Positions 16,501 to 25,696 of a stretch of 64,000 bases of DNA are shown piece after piece. Positions within the stretch are counted from its first letter, which is position 1. Each line of letters begins with the position of its first letter. Below the pieces are notes generated by a model. It saw only the letters and a list, made by a program, of their open reading frames with translations. It was not told the origin of the DNA and made no database searches. The DNA comes from G963665495 sp963677785 (GTDB lineage: Bacteria > Desulfobacterota > Desulfovibrionia > Desulfovibrionales > Desulfovibrionaceae). The position numbers and the translations under genes are program-made. The stretch spans positions 2,480,001-2,544,000 of the forward strand of contig CAXXDH010000003.1 of NCBI GenBank assembly GCA_963677785.2. Reading direction: 5' to 3'.

Positions 16501-18615
16501 TTATTCCGCCGGCGCCGTGTTTTGCGTGCCCGGATCGGGCAGCTGCTGGTACGAACGGATGATGTAATTCTGTTGTTGCGGCGCCTGGGTCTTTTGCTGC
16601 TGTTGGGCCGGATAAGGCACATCCGGCATATCGCTGGGAACTTCTTCGTCCTGTTGCCCTGTCTGCTGTTTAGTTGCGGACGCGGGGGATGTGGCGGGCG
16701 TTTCCGGCATGGGAGTCGGCCCCACGTCCTGCAAAAGCGTATAACCTGTCTGCGTGGGTTTGAACACGAACAGATGCTGCGTGGCCCGGCCGGTGGCGTC
16801 CCAGCTCAGCGGGGCCATGCTCCAGCTGATGTTTTGCGCACTCTGCAATTTCTGGTTGATCAGCTGCGCCTGCCAGTCCGCCGGGATATCGCCCATGTTG
16901 GCCGCCATGCGGACGAAATCATAGCCCAGGGCGACCCAGAAATCCGGCTCCGGCTGTCTGGCCCCGCGTACGCGCTGCATCAGAGCTGTCGTGGCGGGCG
17001 TGCTGTTGTGTTCCCACCAGACGCCGGGAAAAATGGTTTTGTGAAAGCTGGGCATCTCGGCGTATTTTTTTTTGGCCAGGGTCTGGCCCCAGATGGTGGT
17101 GCCCATGACCAGCATGTTTTCCGCACCGTGATACAGCAGATAGGGTACGAGCAGCTCCGCATCGGACCAGTCGCCGGGCAGAAAGACGGCGTTGCAGCCT
17201 GATTGAACCACTTCCCCGACCCTGTCGCCCCAATGCAGGGACTCCTTGGGCGGGTAGTTGATGCGCGTGCTGACGCCCATGCCGCGCGACAGGGCGGACT
17301 GTTCGAACTGTTGGGCCATTTTCAGGCCGTACTGGTCGTTTGGAGCAAGGATGCCGATGCTGGTGGTGCTGAAGGATTCCGTGGCAGCATCCAGCAAGGT
17401 GTGGATCTGGTCCGTGGGGCTGGAGAAAAAGCGCCAGGCGTCCTGGCCTTCGCGTGCGTTGCCCAGGCTGGACAAAAAGGTGAATGTCGGTTTGCTGCGG
17501 ATCAGGCCGTTGGATTGCATACGCTTGAACACATCCACCTGCAGCGGACCGCCCACCAGGCGGATGCCCTCAGGCAGGGTACGGAGCGTGTTTTCCCAGT
17601 CCGCGGAGTCGCTGTTGATGATCTGGATGTCCAGGCTGACGCCCTGCTGAGCCAGTTCGGCCTGCGCATAGCCCGCGCCGCGTACGACTTTGCTGCCCAC
17701 GCGGCCGTAGGGGCCGGTGATGGGCAGCACCAGGGCGATGCCTTTGGCGTCGCCGGAGAGCTGTTCAATGCCCAGGACCTCGGCGATCAGGTCCTTGTCC
17801 GCCAGAAAGGGGCTCAGTTCCTGGGCCAGACGCGTTCCCTGGGCCTTGCCTGCGGGCGTGGCGAGCAGACGCCTGGCCAGCTCGAGACGCAGCACTGTGG
17901 CCGGGAAATGGTCGTGTTCGTTGGGGGGCAAATGCGCCAGCAAGGACTGGATGTTGCTGTCGGGCAGCTCGGCGAGATTCAGGAAAAAAAAGCGCTCGAT
18001 CACGGCCTGGGCTTCGCGGCCGTCGCCAAGGGCGAGATTACGGACATCCATCAGCATGGTATAGGCGTTCTGCATGTCGCCTTGCTTCAGGCTGAGGGCG
18101 GCCAGAATGGCGCCCGCGCCCGCGCGCAACCGTACGGGACGGCTCTGGTTCTGGTACAGTTCGCTGAGTTGTCCGCGGCCCTGGTCGGTATCGGAGATGC
18201 CCTGGAGCGTACGCAGCATGGCACCCTGCCAGGCCGTTGACTGCTGGCCTTCGGGCAGGAGTTTTTCCCAGATGGGCAAGGACTTCAAAGCGCGTTGAAA
18301 ATGCTTGTTCTGAATGGTGCTCTCCATGAACCGTTCCCACCCTTGGAGCCGCTCCTGTTTGGTCAGGTCCGGCTGCTGCAGTAGTTTGGCGTAGAGCGTT
18401 TCGCACTGGGCGTAGTTTTTTTGTTCCCAGGCCTTGGCGGCTTTGGCCCGCAGGTTCACCTTTGGTTTTGTCTGGGTGGTACGTACGGGTTCCGGAGAGG
18501 ACGTCAATTGGCGGACGGCTCCGCAACCGGCAAGGAGGAACAGAAGTGAGCACAAACAGAGCGCGAGCACAATGCGGCACGCGTTGGACGTCTGACGAAG
18601 TATGCGGATATTCAT
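16501..18615 (-). CDS. LpoA/LppC-like lipoprotein with periplasmic-binding fold
   Basis: About 704 residues. The start was chosen at MNIRILRQTSN because it gives a proper lipoprotein signal, LFLLAGC. The N-terminal half (to about residue 290) is helical and TPR-like; the C-terminal part is a type I periplasmic-binding fold with KGIALVLPITGPYGRVGSKVVRGA, SSIGILAPNDQYGLKMAQQF-like and FWVALGYDFVRMAA segments. This matches penicillin-binding-protein activators of the LpoA family, outer-membrane lipoproteins that stimulate peptidoglycan synthases, although a branched-chain amino-acid-type binding role is an alternative. The last 90 residues are rich in Pro, Gln and Thr and probably disordered. 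It precedes gatC by about 210 bases. Confidence 0.8.
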   Translation of the reverse strand: MNIRILRQTSNACRIVLALCLCSLLFLLAGCGAVRQLTSSPEPVRTTQTKPKVNLRAKAAKAWEQKNYAQCETLYAKLLQQPDLTKQERLQGWERFMESTIQNKHFQRALKSLPIWEKLLPEGQQSTAWQGAMLRTLQGISDTDQGRGQLSELYQNQSRPVRLRAGAGAILAALSLKQGDMQNAYTMLMDVRNLALGDGREAQAVIERFFFLNLAELPDSNIQSLLAHLPPNEHDHFPATVLRLELARRLLATPAGKAQGTRLAQELSPFLADKDLIAEVLGIEQLSGDAKGIALVLPITGPYGRVGSKVVRGAGYAQAELAQQGVSLDIQIINSDSADWENTLRTLPEGIRLVGGPLQVDVFKRMQSNGLIRSKPTFTFLSSLGNAREGQDAWRFFSSPTDQIHTLLDAATESFSTTSIGILAPNDQYGLKMAQQFEQSALSRGMGVSTRINYPPKESLHWGDRVGEVVQSGCNAVFLPGDWSDAELLVPYLLYHGAENMLVMGTTIWGQTLAKKKYAEMPSFHKTIFPGVWWEHNSTPATTALMQRVRGARQPEPDFWVALGYDFVRMAANMGDIPADWQAQLINQKLQSAQNISWSMAPLSWDATGRATQHLFVFKPTQTGYTLLQDVGPTPMPETPATSPASATKQQTGQQDEEVPSDMPDVPYPAQQQQKTQAPQQQNYIIRSYQQLPDPGTQNTAPAE

Positions 18616-18804
18616 GCGGAACCCTGGCACTTTTTTTGGAAATCTTGCGAAGATTATGGAGATTTGAAGCAACTCGTGATCGTTATCGTATACAGGACCA
18701 AATGACAATATACGGAAAGATCAGGAAATTCAAGGACTGCGGAGACTGAGAGAAAAAAGGACGCTTTTGGCGCGTTGTTTTCCTCCTCTCATGCGTTGCA
18801 GGGC

Positions 18805-20768
18805 TCAGGCTATTCTTTTTGCACGTCCCCCGGCAGCACCAAGTCCCGCGAGCAGCAGCGCCAGCAAGGCGATTGCCAGGGGAGGCAGGCAGGCCAGCGT
18901 GAAGTCCGCTCGGACGGCCTCGATTGCGCCGGAATCCCATGCGTCGAGTTGCGGCCGGCTGACGCCGCGCGCGTCGGTGGTTACAGAGCAAGGGATGGCC
19001 GCATCACAGACCGGACTGTCCAGCAGGGGGATCAGCACCTGCAGCCTGGCCGGGGTAGTTTCCAGAGTTCGGAGAGGTGAGAGCTGCAGGTACGAGGACG
19101 TGCTGCCCACTTCGCTGGCGTAATCTGTGTATGCGTACGTATCCGTGTAGATGCCCGAGATGGAGCCGATGAAATTGCCGCCGGAAAGGGTGAGAGGGGT
19201 GCCGCCGGGAATGGATAAATCCGCACCCGAGGAATCGGTGTTGGTCAGGAGCGTATTGGTTAGTGTGACGGATTTTACCGTGGCGTTTTTCAGCGAGATT
19301 GCATTGCCGCTGGATGCCGTATTGTCCACGATGGTGTCGAATACAAACCGTAGTGTGTTTACGACGGCATCCGCGGCCGCGTACAGTACGCTGCCTTTGA
19401 CGGCGGTGTTGTTGTAAAACGTCGTGTTGGTGCAATTCAGAGACGAGGTGCCGCGCAGATACAATGCCCCGCCGTGGTTCTGCGAACGGTTGCTGATGAA
19501 CGAACAATTTTCGATAGTCTGGCCGGCTATGGCGTCGCAGTCGATGGCGCCGCCGCAAGCGGAGCCCGACAGGACGGAATTGGAATTGAACGAGCAGTTT
19601 TTCAGCGTCAGGGAATCGTTGCTGTCGTTTACAATGGAAAGGGCGCCGCCAAAGGCCGTATAATACGTCGAAGAGCAGGTGTTTTGTTCGAAAATGCAGC
19701 TGTCGGCCGTCAGCGTGCCGACCACGGACAGGACGCCGCCGCAGCTGTAGGCGCCAGTATAAGCGCTGGTATTGCTACAGGTGTTGTTGCTGAAGGTGGA
19801 GTTGTTGAGGGTGAGGGTGCCGTAAGTGAGCGTGAGAGCCCCGCCGTCTGTGAAAATGTCCGACGGAGGGGGGAGGTCCAGTCGGGCATTGTCATTCCCG
19901 TTACCTGAATAAGCCACGGTGTTTCCGGAAAAGGTGCATGACGTGACCGTGACATTCGAGTCGGCGCTGTACACGGCGCCTCCGGAAAAGAGCGCGTTGT
20001 TGCCGGTAAAGGTGCTGCTGGTCAATTGAAGGTGACTCATTTCGGCAAAGATGGAGCCGCCTGCCTCTGATCCGCCGTTGCCTGAGAAGGTGCAGTTGGT
20101 AAAGTCCAGGGCGCAAGCGCCCGCGTAAATGGCATCGCCGGTATAGACGGCGTGGTTGTTGGTGAAGCTGCAGCCGGAAAAATGCAGAAAGCACAGCTGC
20201 GCAAAAACGGCTGCCCCTGAATCAATGGCGCGGTTGTTGGTGAACGTACAGTTGTCGCAGGTCACCTCACTCAGAAGCGCCATGATGGCCCCGCCGACAT
20301 CTACATAGGCACCTTGCATGTGGAGGTTTTTAGTGTGACGGTCTGCCAATAGCCCGAGCCCGGACCGTTGTCCAAATCATTCTGGTCTGGTTTTGGGGCC
20401 TTGATGGGAAAATTGTTGCTGTCATGATAGCTGCTGTCAAAGATGGCGAAGAGCGGGGTCTCTACAACGTCGATCGTGATGATCAGGGTATAGGCTGTAG
20501 GACCTTGAATGGTGAGATCTTTTTCGATTCTCAGGGCGCTGTCGAGGGTGATTGTCGCAGTGCCGCCGGCAGGGGCAAGATCTGATTTGAATACGATGGT
20601 ATCACCCGAGTCCGCATCGGAGATTGTTTCTCGCAGGCTCCCAGTAGAGTCATCCGCAAGGCTGGTAACCGTCCGCGTAATAGCCGCAAGGGAGGGAGCA
20701 GCGGCAAAGAGGATCAAAGCAATGCAGCTCAACAAATTCATGGCGAATGCGGTCGCAAAGGGTCGCAT
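18805..20768 (-). pseudogene. Beta-helix surface protein (CSLREA / choice-of-anchor Q type), frameshifted
   Basis: Two frames form one protein. The first (20768 to 20301) encodes a signal peptide (MNLLSCIALILFAAAPSLAA), then ITRTVTSLADDSTGSLRETI, the CSLREA-type opening, and stops soon after VTLK. The second resumes one base back as KNLHMQGAYVDVGGAIMAL and continues to 18805 with many CxFxxN-type repeats of a right-handed parallel beta-helix, as in chlamydial Pmp proteins. It ends with the DARGVSRPQ...DSGAIEA motif and a hydrophobic helix plus basic tail resembling an IPTL/PEP-CTERM-like anchor. The break coincides with a run of five A (plus-strand T5 at 20327-20331); a sixth A would restore one frame of about 654 residues. 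It could be decay, phase variation, recoding or sequencing error. Confidence 0.75.
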
Positions 20769-21021
20769 GAAATTTCGACTCCAGTCGGTCTATGCGTATA
20801 ATAAAAATATATTCAACGTATCACTTTTAGTAATAGAAAGATAGTATTTCATTGAAACAATATATGAAATTTTTATTTTTATCTTTATTTCAGCTTGTTA
20901 TGAGAAAGGGGAAAGGCGGTTCAGCGGAGTGCCTGCGTTTGCTTTCCAAGGTAAATTTTTCCTGGCTGTAATGATTCGGCAAGCAATTTGAAATGAATTT
21001 TGCGTATGATGGTATAAATTT

Positions 21022-21084
21022 CAACGTTGAAACGGATTTGAACCATCCGTCCAGGGCCGGGTTTGCTCCCCCGGCCTTTTTTTT
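21022..21084 (+). ncRNA. Candidate small RNA or terminator unit 1
   Basis: On the plus strand ACGGAT / ATCCGT (21032-21037, 21045-21050) forms a first hairpin; GGCCGGG / CCCGGCC (21055-21061, 21070-21076) forms a second and is followed by eight T. No plus-strand gene lies upstream to be terminated, since the neighbours on both sides are on the minus strand. This suggests a short transcript ending here. The promoter is not obvious. Confidence 0.4.
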
Positions 21085-21195
21085 ACCGCTGGAGTCATAA
21101 ACGGCATAAAAATTTCGCGCTGGTAATGTCGCAGCAAGAATGCGGCAATCTTCAGCCGCTAGTATTCTTTCATCACGAACGAAACATTCCCCCCC

Positions 21196-21254
21196 GAACG
21201 TTTCATTTCAAACTGCTTCTGGGCCGGGCCTGCTCCTCCCGGCCCTCTTTTTTT
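21196..21254 (+). ncRNA. Candidate small RNA or terminator unit 2
   Basis: GGGCCGGG / CCCGGCCC (21221-21228, 21238-21245) with a loop containing TGCTCC, followed by TC and seven T. The hairpin, the TGCTCC loop and the ATTTnAA word upstream match unit 1 about 165 bases away, so the two look like diverged tandem copies. Confidence 0.4.
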
Positions 21255-21314
21255 GGGGCCGGCACCGGCTGCATAGCCTTCAAGGGACGGCCTTGTGGCC
21301 GCCCCTTGAAGGCT

Positions 21315-22418
21315 TTATCTGTGTTTTTTCATGCGGCGAATCCTGAGCGCCACATCCTTCCAACGTTCCTTTTCAACGCGATCCGCACTTTTTTCGCTAC
21401 GGGCCGAGACGTACTCCAGTTCGCGCCTCATCTTGCGATAGCTTTCGAGTCGGTCACGGGACAGTTCGCCGGATTCAACGGCCTGGAGTACGGCGCATCC
21501 CGGTTCGTGCTGGTGGGCGCAATCGGCAAAGCGACAACGCACGGACAGCGCCTCGATGTCGGGAAAGGCCGCGTCGAGGCCGTCGCCATCCGTGTGAAAG
21601 GCGAGTTCGCGTATGCCGGGGTTGTCCATCAGCAGGCCGCCGTGCGGCATGCTGATGAGTTCCCTTGCGGTGGTGGTATGGCGCCCTTTGCCCGAGCTGT
21701 CGCTTGTGGCTCCCGTTGCCCGGACGTTGCCGCCGCAAAGCAGGTTGGCCAGCGTGGATTTTCCCGCGCCGGAAGAGCCGAGCATGGCCGCGGTCCGGCC
21801 CTGGTGGAGATACGCGAGCAGGGCGTCAGCAGCGCTTGGATCCTGCATGGAGCTCAGCACGATGGGAACGCCAAAGGCGATGTCCTCCACCTCCTGCCGA
21901 AAGGTGTCCGGGGAGTCGTGGAGGTCTGCTTTGGTCAGCACGATCACGGGCGAGATCCCGCAGTTGTAGATTAGCGTCAGGTAGCGTTCTATCCGCCGCG
22001 GGTTGTAGTCGCGGTCCAGGCCGCAGACTATGAACGCGGCGTCCAGGTTCGCGCCGATAGCCTGCTCGACAGGAGCCGCGCCGCCGCGCTTTCCGCGTGA
22101 ACCGGCTTCTCCGCGGCCGAGCATGTTTTTGCGGGGGAGGACATGGGTTATCACACCCTCGTTGCAGAGCACCCAGTCGCCCGTGACGGGGTAGAGGCCC
22201 AGTCCGTACTGTAGCCTGCCCGAGGCAGAGCAGAATTGCTCCGTATGGCCGTCGTTAACCAGAAACAGGTTGCGCTGCGCGCTGAAGATCCGTCCGATGC
22301 GATCATACGGAGTGTCCAGGGGCATGAGCCGGCGCTCGAAATGGTCGTCCCAGCCGAGTGGGCCGAGCTGTTTTGTTCTGTCGGATACGTCATTCTTTGA
22401 GAGCTGTTGCTGCGTCAT
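21315..22418 (-). CDS. rsgA: Ribosome small-subunit-dependent GTPase A
   Basis: About 367 residues from MTQQQLSKND; in-frame starts extend to 22517 but lack ribosome-binding sites. RsgA (YjeQ) is a circularly permuted GTPase that checks late 30S maturation. The permuted order is clear: TKAD (162-165), then GSSGAGKST (214-222), then DNPG (265-268). An N-terminal OB-fold (GLYPVTGDWVLC) and the C-terminal zinc knuckle Cys295, Cys300, His302, Cys308 are present. The call is firm. It stands alone on the minus strand between the dnaK terminator and the hairpin-rich gap. Confidence 0.93.
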   Translation of the reverse strand: MTQQQLSKNDVSDRTKQLGPLGWDDHFERRLMPLDTPYDRIGRIFSAQRNLFLVNDGHTEQFCSASGRLQYGLGLYPVTGDWVLCNEGVITHVLPRKNMLGRGEAGSRGKRGGAAPVEQAIGANLDAAFIVCGLDRDYNPRRIERYLTLIYNCGISPVIVLTKADLHDSPDTFRQEVEDIAFGVPIVLSSMQDPSAADALLAYLHQGRTAAMLGSSGAGKSTLANLLCGGNVRATGATSDSSGKGRHTTTARELISMPHGGLLMDNPGIRELAFHTDGDGLDAAFPDIEALSVRCRFADCAHQHEPGCAVLQAVESGELSRDRLESYRKMRRELEYVSARSEKSADRVEKERWKDVALRIRRMKKHR

Positions 22419-22870
22419 TGGTTTCACCATCTTGTCTGGTCGATGCGCGCATCGAGCAAAAGAGATCACGGAAGCCGTCCGGGACGCGTATTGTCCAGGT
22501 CGGCGGGCCGATGGCATGGTGAAAACGTTGTGGAAAAAGGACGCAAAAAAAGATTTTGCTTCGTTCGAAACAAATCCGGACAGGCTTGATCAGCCGTATG
22601 CACGCCGCCTCAAGGGGGCGGCCGGGAGGCAGTTTAGACCTGTTCGACGCCCTGTCTTTCCACAACGTGGGGCGCAAGATCCATTGACTGGTAATTCATC
22701 AAAGCTCCTTGGTAAATTCTGGTGACTACTATTGAGATGATAGCGGCCGGATGTCAACCAATTTCAGGGCAATTTCAGGGCGGGACTGCAAGGGAGGACA
22801 TTGAAACAAAAAAGGCGCGGAACCGATGTTCCGCGCCTTTTCGGCTTGTTTTGCAAGGGGGTAAGGAAGC
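22419..22870. other. Intergenic region between rsgA and dnaK
   Basis: About 450 bases with no supported gene. It contains an 11-base tandem repeat AATTTCAGGGC (22760-22770 and 22771-22781) and the dnaK terminator. The 5' part may carry the rsgA promoter; none is clear by eye. Confidence 0.45.
22808..22841 (-). terminator. Terminator of the hrcA-grpE-dnaK operon
   Basis: A perfect 10-bp stem GGCGCGGAAC / GTTCCGCGCC (22814-22823, 22828-22837) with a CGAT loop; on the minus strand it is followed by six T. It lies about 30 bases beyond the dnaK stop. TTTT on the other side makes it potentially bidirectional. Confidence 0.85.
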
Positions 22871-24808
22871 TTATTTCACTTCGGTGTAGTCGGCGTCGAC
22901 CACATCGTCGTCGTCTCCGGAACCCGTGGGGCCCTGGGCTCCCTGTGCACCCGCGTCCGGGCCGGGGCCCGCGCCCATGTCGGGGCCGGGTTGTCCGCCC
23001 GCGTCGGTCTTCTGCGCGTAGAGCTGCTCAGCGAGTTTGTGAGCGGATTGGGCCAGGTCTTCCGTGGCCTTTTTGATGTCTTCGGGGCTCTCGGTTTCCA
23101 TGACCTTTTTCAGGGCCTCGATCTTGGTGTCGATATCGGTCTTGAGTGCGGCGTCCAGCTTGTCGCCCAGATCGCGTACGGATTTTTCCGTGGTGTAGAT
23201 CAGGGTGTCGGCCTGGTTGCGCGCTTCGATGAGCTCCTGTTTTTGTTTGTCTTCATCGGCATGGGATTCGGCTTCTTTGACCAGCCTCTGGACTTCGTCC
23301 TCGGACAGGCCGCTGGAAGCGGTGATACGGATGGACTGTTCCTTGCCCGTACCGAGGTCCTTGGCCGAGACATTCACGATGCCGTTGGCGTCAATGTCGA
23401 AAGTGACTTCAACCTGGGGCACGCCCCGGGGCGCCGGCGGAATGCCGGTGAGTTCGAACCGGCCCAGGGTCATATTGTCCGTGGCCATGGGGCGTTCGCC
23501 CTGCAGTACGTGAATGGAAACCGAAGGCTGGTTGTCGGCCGCGGTGGTGAAAACCTGGCTCTTGCGGGTCGGAATAGTGGTATTGCGGTCGATGAGCTTG
23601 GTGAACACGCTGCCCAGGGTTTCGATGCCCAGAGACAGGGGCGTGACGTCGAGCAGGAGCACGTCCTTGACGTCTCCGGCCAGGATGCCGCCCTGAATGG
23701 CCGCGCCCATGGCGACCACTTCGTCCGGGTTCACGCTGCGGTTGGGCTCTTTGCCGAAAATTTCCTTCACCTTTTCCTGGACACGGGGCATACGGGTCAT
23801 GCCGCCCACCAGGATGACTTCATCGATTTCCGAGGCGCTGAGTCCGGCGTCGGCCAGAGCCTTGCGGCAGGGCTCGGTGGTACGGTCGATGAGATCTTTG
23901 ACCAGGGCTTCGAGTTTGCCTCTGGAGAGTTTTATCAGCAGGTGTTTGGGGCCGTTCTGGTCCGCGGTGACAAAGGGGAGGTTGACTTCGGTCTCCATGG
24001 AGGTGGAGAGCTCTTTTTTGGCTTTTTCAGCGGCTTCCTTGAGGCGCTGCAGGGCCATGCGGTCCTGGCCGAGGTCGATGCCGTTGTCTTTTTTGAATTC
24101 TTCCACCAGGTAGTTGATGATCTGGTGGTCGAAATCTTCGCCGCCCAGGAAGGTGTCGCCGTTGGTGGCGCGTACTTCCACGACGTTGTCGCCGACTTCG
24201 AGGATGGAAATATCAAAAGTACCGCCGCCGAGGTCGAAGACGGCGATTTTTTCATTGGCTTTCTTGTCGAAACCATAGGCCAGAGACGCGGCCGTGGGTT
24301 CGTTGATGATGCGTTTTACTTCGAGCCCGGCGATGCGTCCGGAGTCCTTGGTGGCCTGGCGCTGCGAATCGTTGAAGTAGGCGGGAACCGTAATGACGGC
24401 TTCGGTAACGGTTTCGCCCAGGTAGGTTTCGGCGTCCTTTTTGAGCTGCTGCAGGATCATGGCCGAGATTTCGGGCGGGCTGTATTTTTTGTTTTCGACT
24501 TCAACGTACGCGTCGTTGTTGGTGCCGGGGACGATCTTGTAGGGGCAGTGGCCTTTCCAGCTGGAAACTTCTTTGGAGTCCACGGTCCTGCCCATAAGAC
24601 GTTTGATGGCGAAAATGGTTCTTTCCGGATTGGTGACGGCCTGACGCTTGGCGATTTCTCCAACGTGGCGTTCTTTATCTGTAAAGGCGACGATGGAAGG
24701 GGTCGTACGTCCGCCTTCGGGGTTTGTGATGCATTTGGCGTCTTTGCCCTCCATCACGTAGACGCACGAATTGGTCGTGCCCAGGTCGATGCCGATAATC
24801 TTACCCAT
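22871..24808 (-). CDS. dnaK: Molecular chaperone DnaK (Hsp70)
   Basis: A 645-residue Hsp70 of standard length. The nucleotide-binding domain opens with KIIGIDLGTTNSCVYVMEG and contains IINEPTAASLAYGFDKK and VFDLGGGTFDISIL. The substrate-binding domain has DVTPLSLGIETLG, the linker VLLLDV, and GVPQVEVTFDIDANGI. The C-terminal tail is Gly/Pro/Asp-rich and ends near VVDADYTEVK, as in most bacterial DnaK. AGGAGG precedes the ATG. It is the third gene of the hrcA-grpE-dnaK operon, about 100 bases after grpE; dnaJ is not nearby. Confidence 0.98.
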   Translation of the reverse strand: MGKIIGIDLGTTNSCVYVMEGKDAKCITNPEGGRTTPSIVAFTDKERHVGEIAKRQAVTNPERTIFAIKRLMGRTVDSKEVSSWKGHCPYKIVPGTNNDAYVEVENKKYSPPEISAMILQQLKKDAETYLGETVTEAVITVPAYFNDSQRQATKDSGRIAGLEVKRIINEPTAASLAYGFDKKANEKIAVFDLGGGTFDISILEVGDNVVEVRATNGDTFLGGEDFDHQIINYLVEEFKKDNGIDLGQDRMALQRLKEAAEKAKKELSTSMETEVNLPFVTADQNGPKHLLIKLSRGKLEALVKDLIDRTTEPCRKALADAGLSASEIDEVILVGGMTRMPRVQEKVKEIFGKEPNRSVNPDEVVAMGAAIQGGILAGDVKDVLLLDVTPLSLGIETLGSVFTKLIDRNTTIPTRKSQVFTTAADNQPSVSIHVLQGERPMATDNMTLGRFELTGIPPAPRGVPQVEVTFDIDANGIVNVSAKDLGTGKEQSIRITASSGLSEDEVQRLVKEAESHADEDKQKQELIEARNQADTLIYTTEKSVRDLGDKLDAALKTDIDTKIEALKKVMETESPEDIKKATEDLAQSAHKLAEQLYAQKTDAGGQPGPDMGAGPGPDAGAQGAQGPTGSGDDDDVVDADYTEVK

Positions 24809-24909
24809 TTGAACAAGCCTCCTGGTTCCTTTTTAGCTTTGGCAGAAATATGCAATGAGATTAAGCAAGATTTCCAGTTAGTCTAGGGGTGCGGTTGATT
24901 TTTTTTAAT

Positions 24910-25485
24910 TCAGGACTTGCTGACAACCACTTTTGCGGGGCGCAGCAAACGTTCTCTGAGTTTGTATCCCCTTTGCAATAAAGAAAAAACATGGCCCGGT
25001 TTCATGTCGGTGGTGCTTTCTTCTCCCACGGCTTCGTGAATTTCCGGGTTGAATTCCTCTCCGGCCGTACCCACGGCTTCCAGACCATGCTGCTTAAGAG
25101 CGTCCAGAAACATCTTGCGGGTCATATCCACGCCCATGACCACGTCCTTGCAGGCTTCCACCTTGCGTCCGTGTTCCAGGGCCAGATCGAGGTTGTCCAA
25201 GGTCGGGAGCAGGTCGGCGAGAACGCTTTCCGTGGCGTACTTGCGCAGTTCTTCCTGTTCGCGCAGCAGCCGTTTCTTGAAATTGTCCATTTCCGCCAAC
25301 GAACGCAGCCGTTCTTCATCGGCCTGTTCTTTTTCGTTGCAGGTCACGCATACGCGCTCTTTGCACAGAGCCACAAGCTCCTCGTCGGTGAGCGTCAGTT
25401 CCTGCTCCGGGGATGCGTCCGCTTCTTCCGAGGGCGTCCCAACCTGATTTTCCGGCTGGACCGTTTCGGACTGTTTTTCCGACAT
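24910..25485 (-). CDS. grpE: Nucleotide exchange factor GrpE
   Basis: A 191-residue protein from the ATG of MSEKQSETV, with AGGAGG eight bases upstream. GrpE is a dimer that releases ADP from DnaK. The acidic N-terminus leads into the long coiled coil; the conserved core runs from MDNFKKRLLREQEEL through LLPTLDNLDLALEH to FNPEIHEAV, and the C-terminal wing ends with YKLRERLLRPAKVVV. An unusual CVTCNEKE segment gives two cysteines before the coiled coil. It follows hrcA by about 210 bases, with a GCCGGTC/GACCGGC hairpin in that gap. Confidence 0.96.
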   Translation of the reverse strand: MSEKQSETVQPENQVGTPSEEADASPEQELTLTDEELVALCKERVCVTCNEKEQADEERLRSLAEMDNFKKRLLREQEELRKYATESVLADLLPTLDNLDLALEHGRKVEACKDVVMGVDMTRKMFLDALKQHGLEAVGTAGEEFNPEIHEAVGEESTTDMKPGHVFSLLQRGYKLRERLLRPAKVVVSKS

Positions 25486-25696
25486 TGAATGCCTCCTGAA
25501 ATAATTGTTGTCGCTGCCGGTCAACGGACCGGCTGTAATCACCATGTGTCTTTCGGGCATTTTGCCCAGCAGTGGCCGGGCGAGGAGCCCGCCAGCCGCG
25601 TATGTTCATCCTGAATTCGGCGCGATAGGAGCCAGGGCGTGTTATGAGTCGCAACCGCCCGGCGCCGAAGCACAGTTTATTGGATGAAGCTGAAAA

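Larger units (their letters stand above)
20769..21314. other. AT-rich intergenic region with two tandem terminator-like units
   Basis: About 550 bases between the surface protein and rsgA. The left 230 bases are AT-rich and hold no convincing gene. The right part holds two similar hairpin-plus-T-run units (listed separately) and, at 21278-21313, a long imperfect stem with arms GCCTTCAAGGG / CCCTTGAAGGC just beyond the rsgA stop codon, which could end rsgA transcription although it lacks a T-run. Confidence 0.5.

Noticed and set aside
22991..24886. A 631-residue plus-strand frame opposite dnaK
   Set aside because: This is the well-known antisense open frame of Hsp70 genes and has no support as a gene here.
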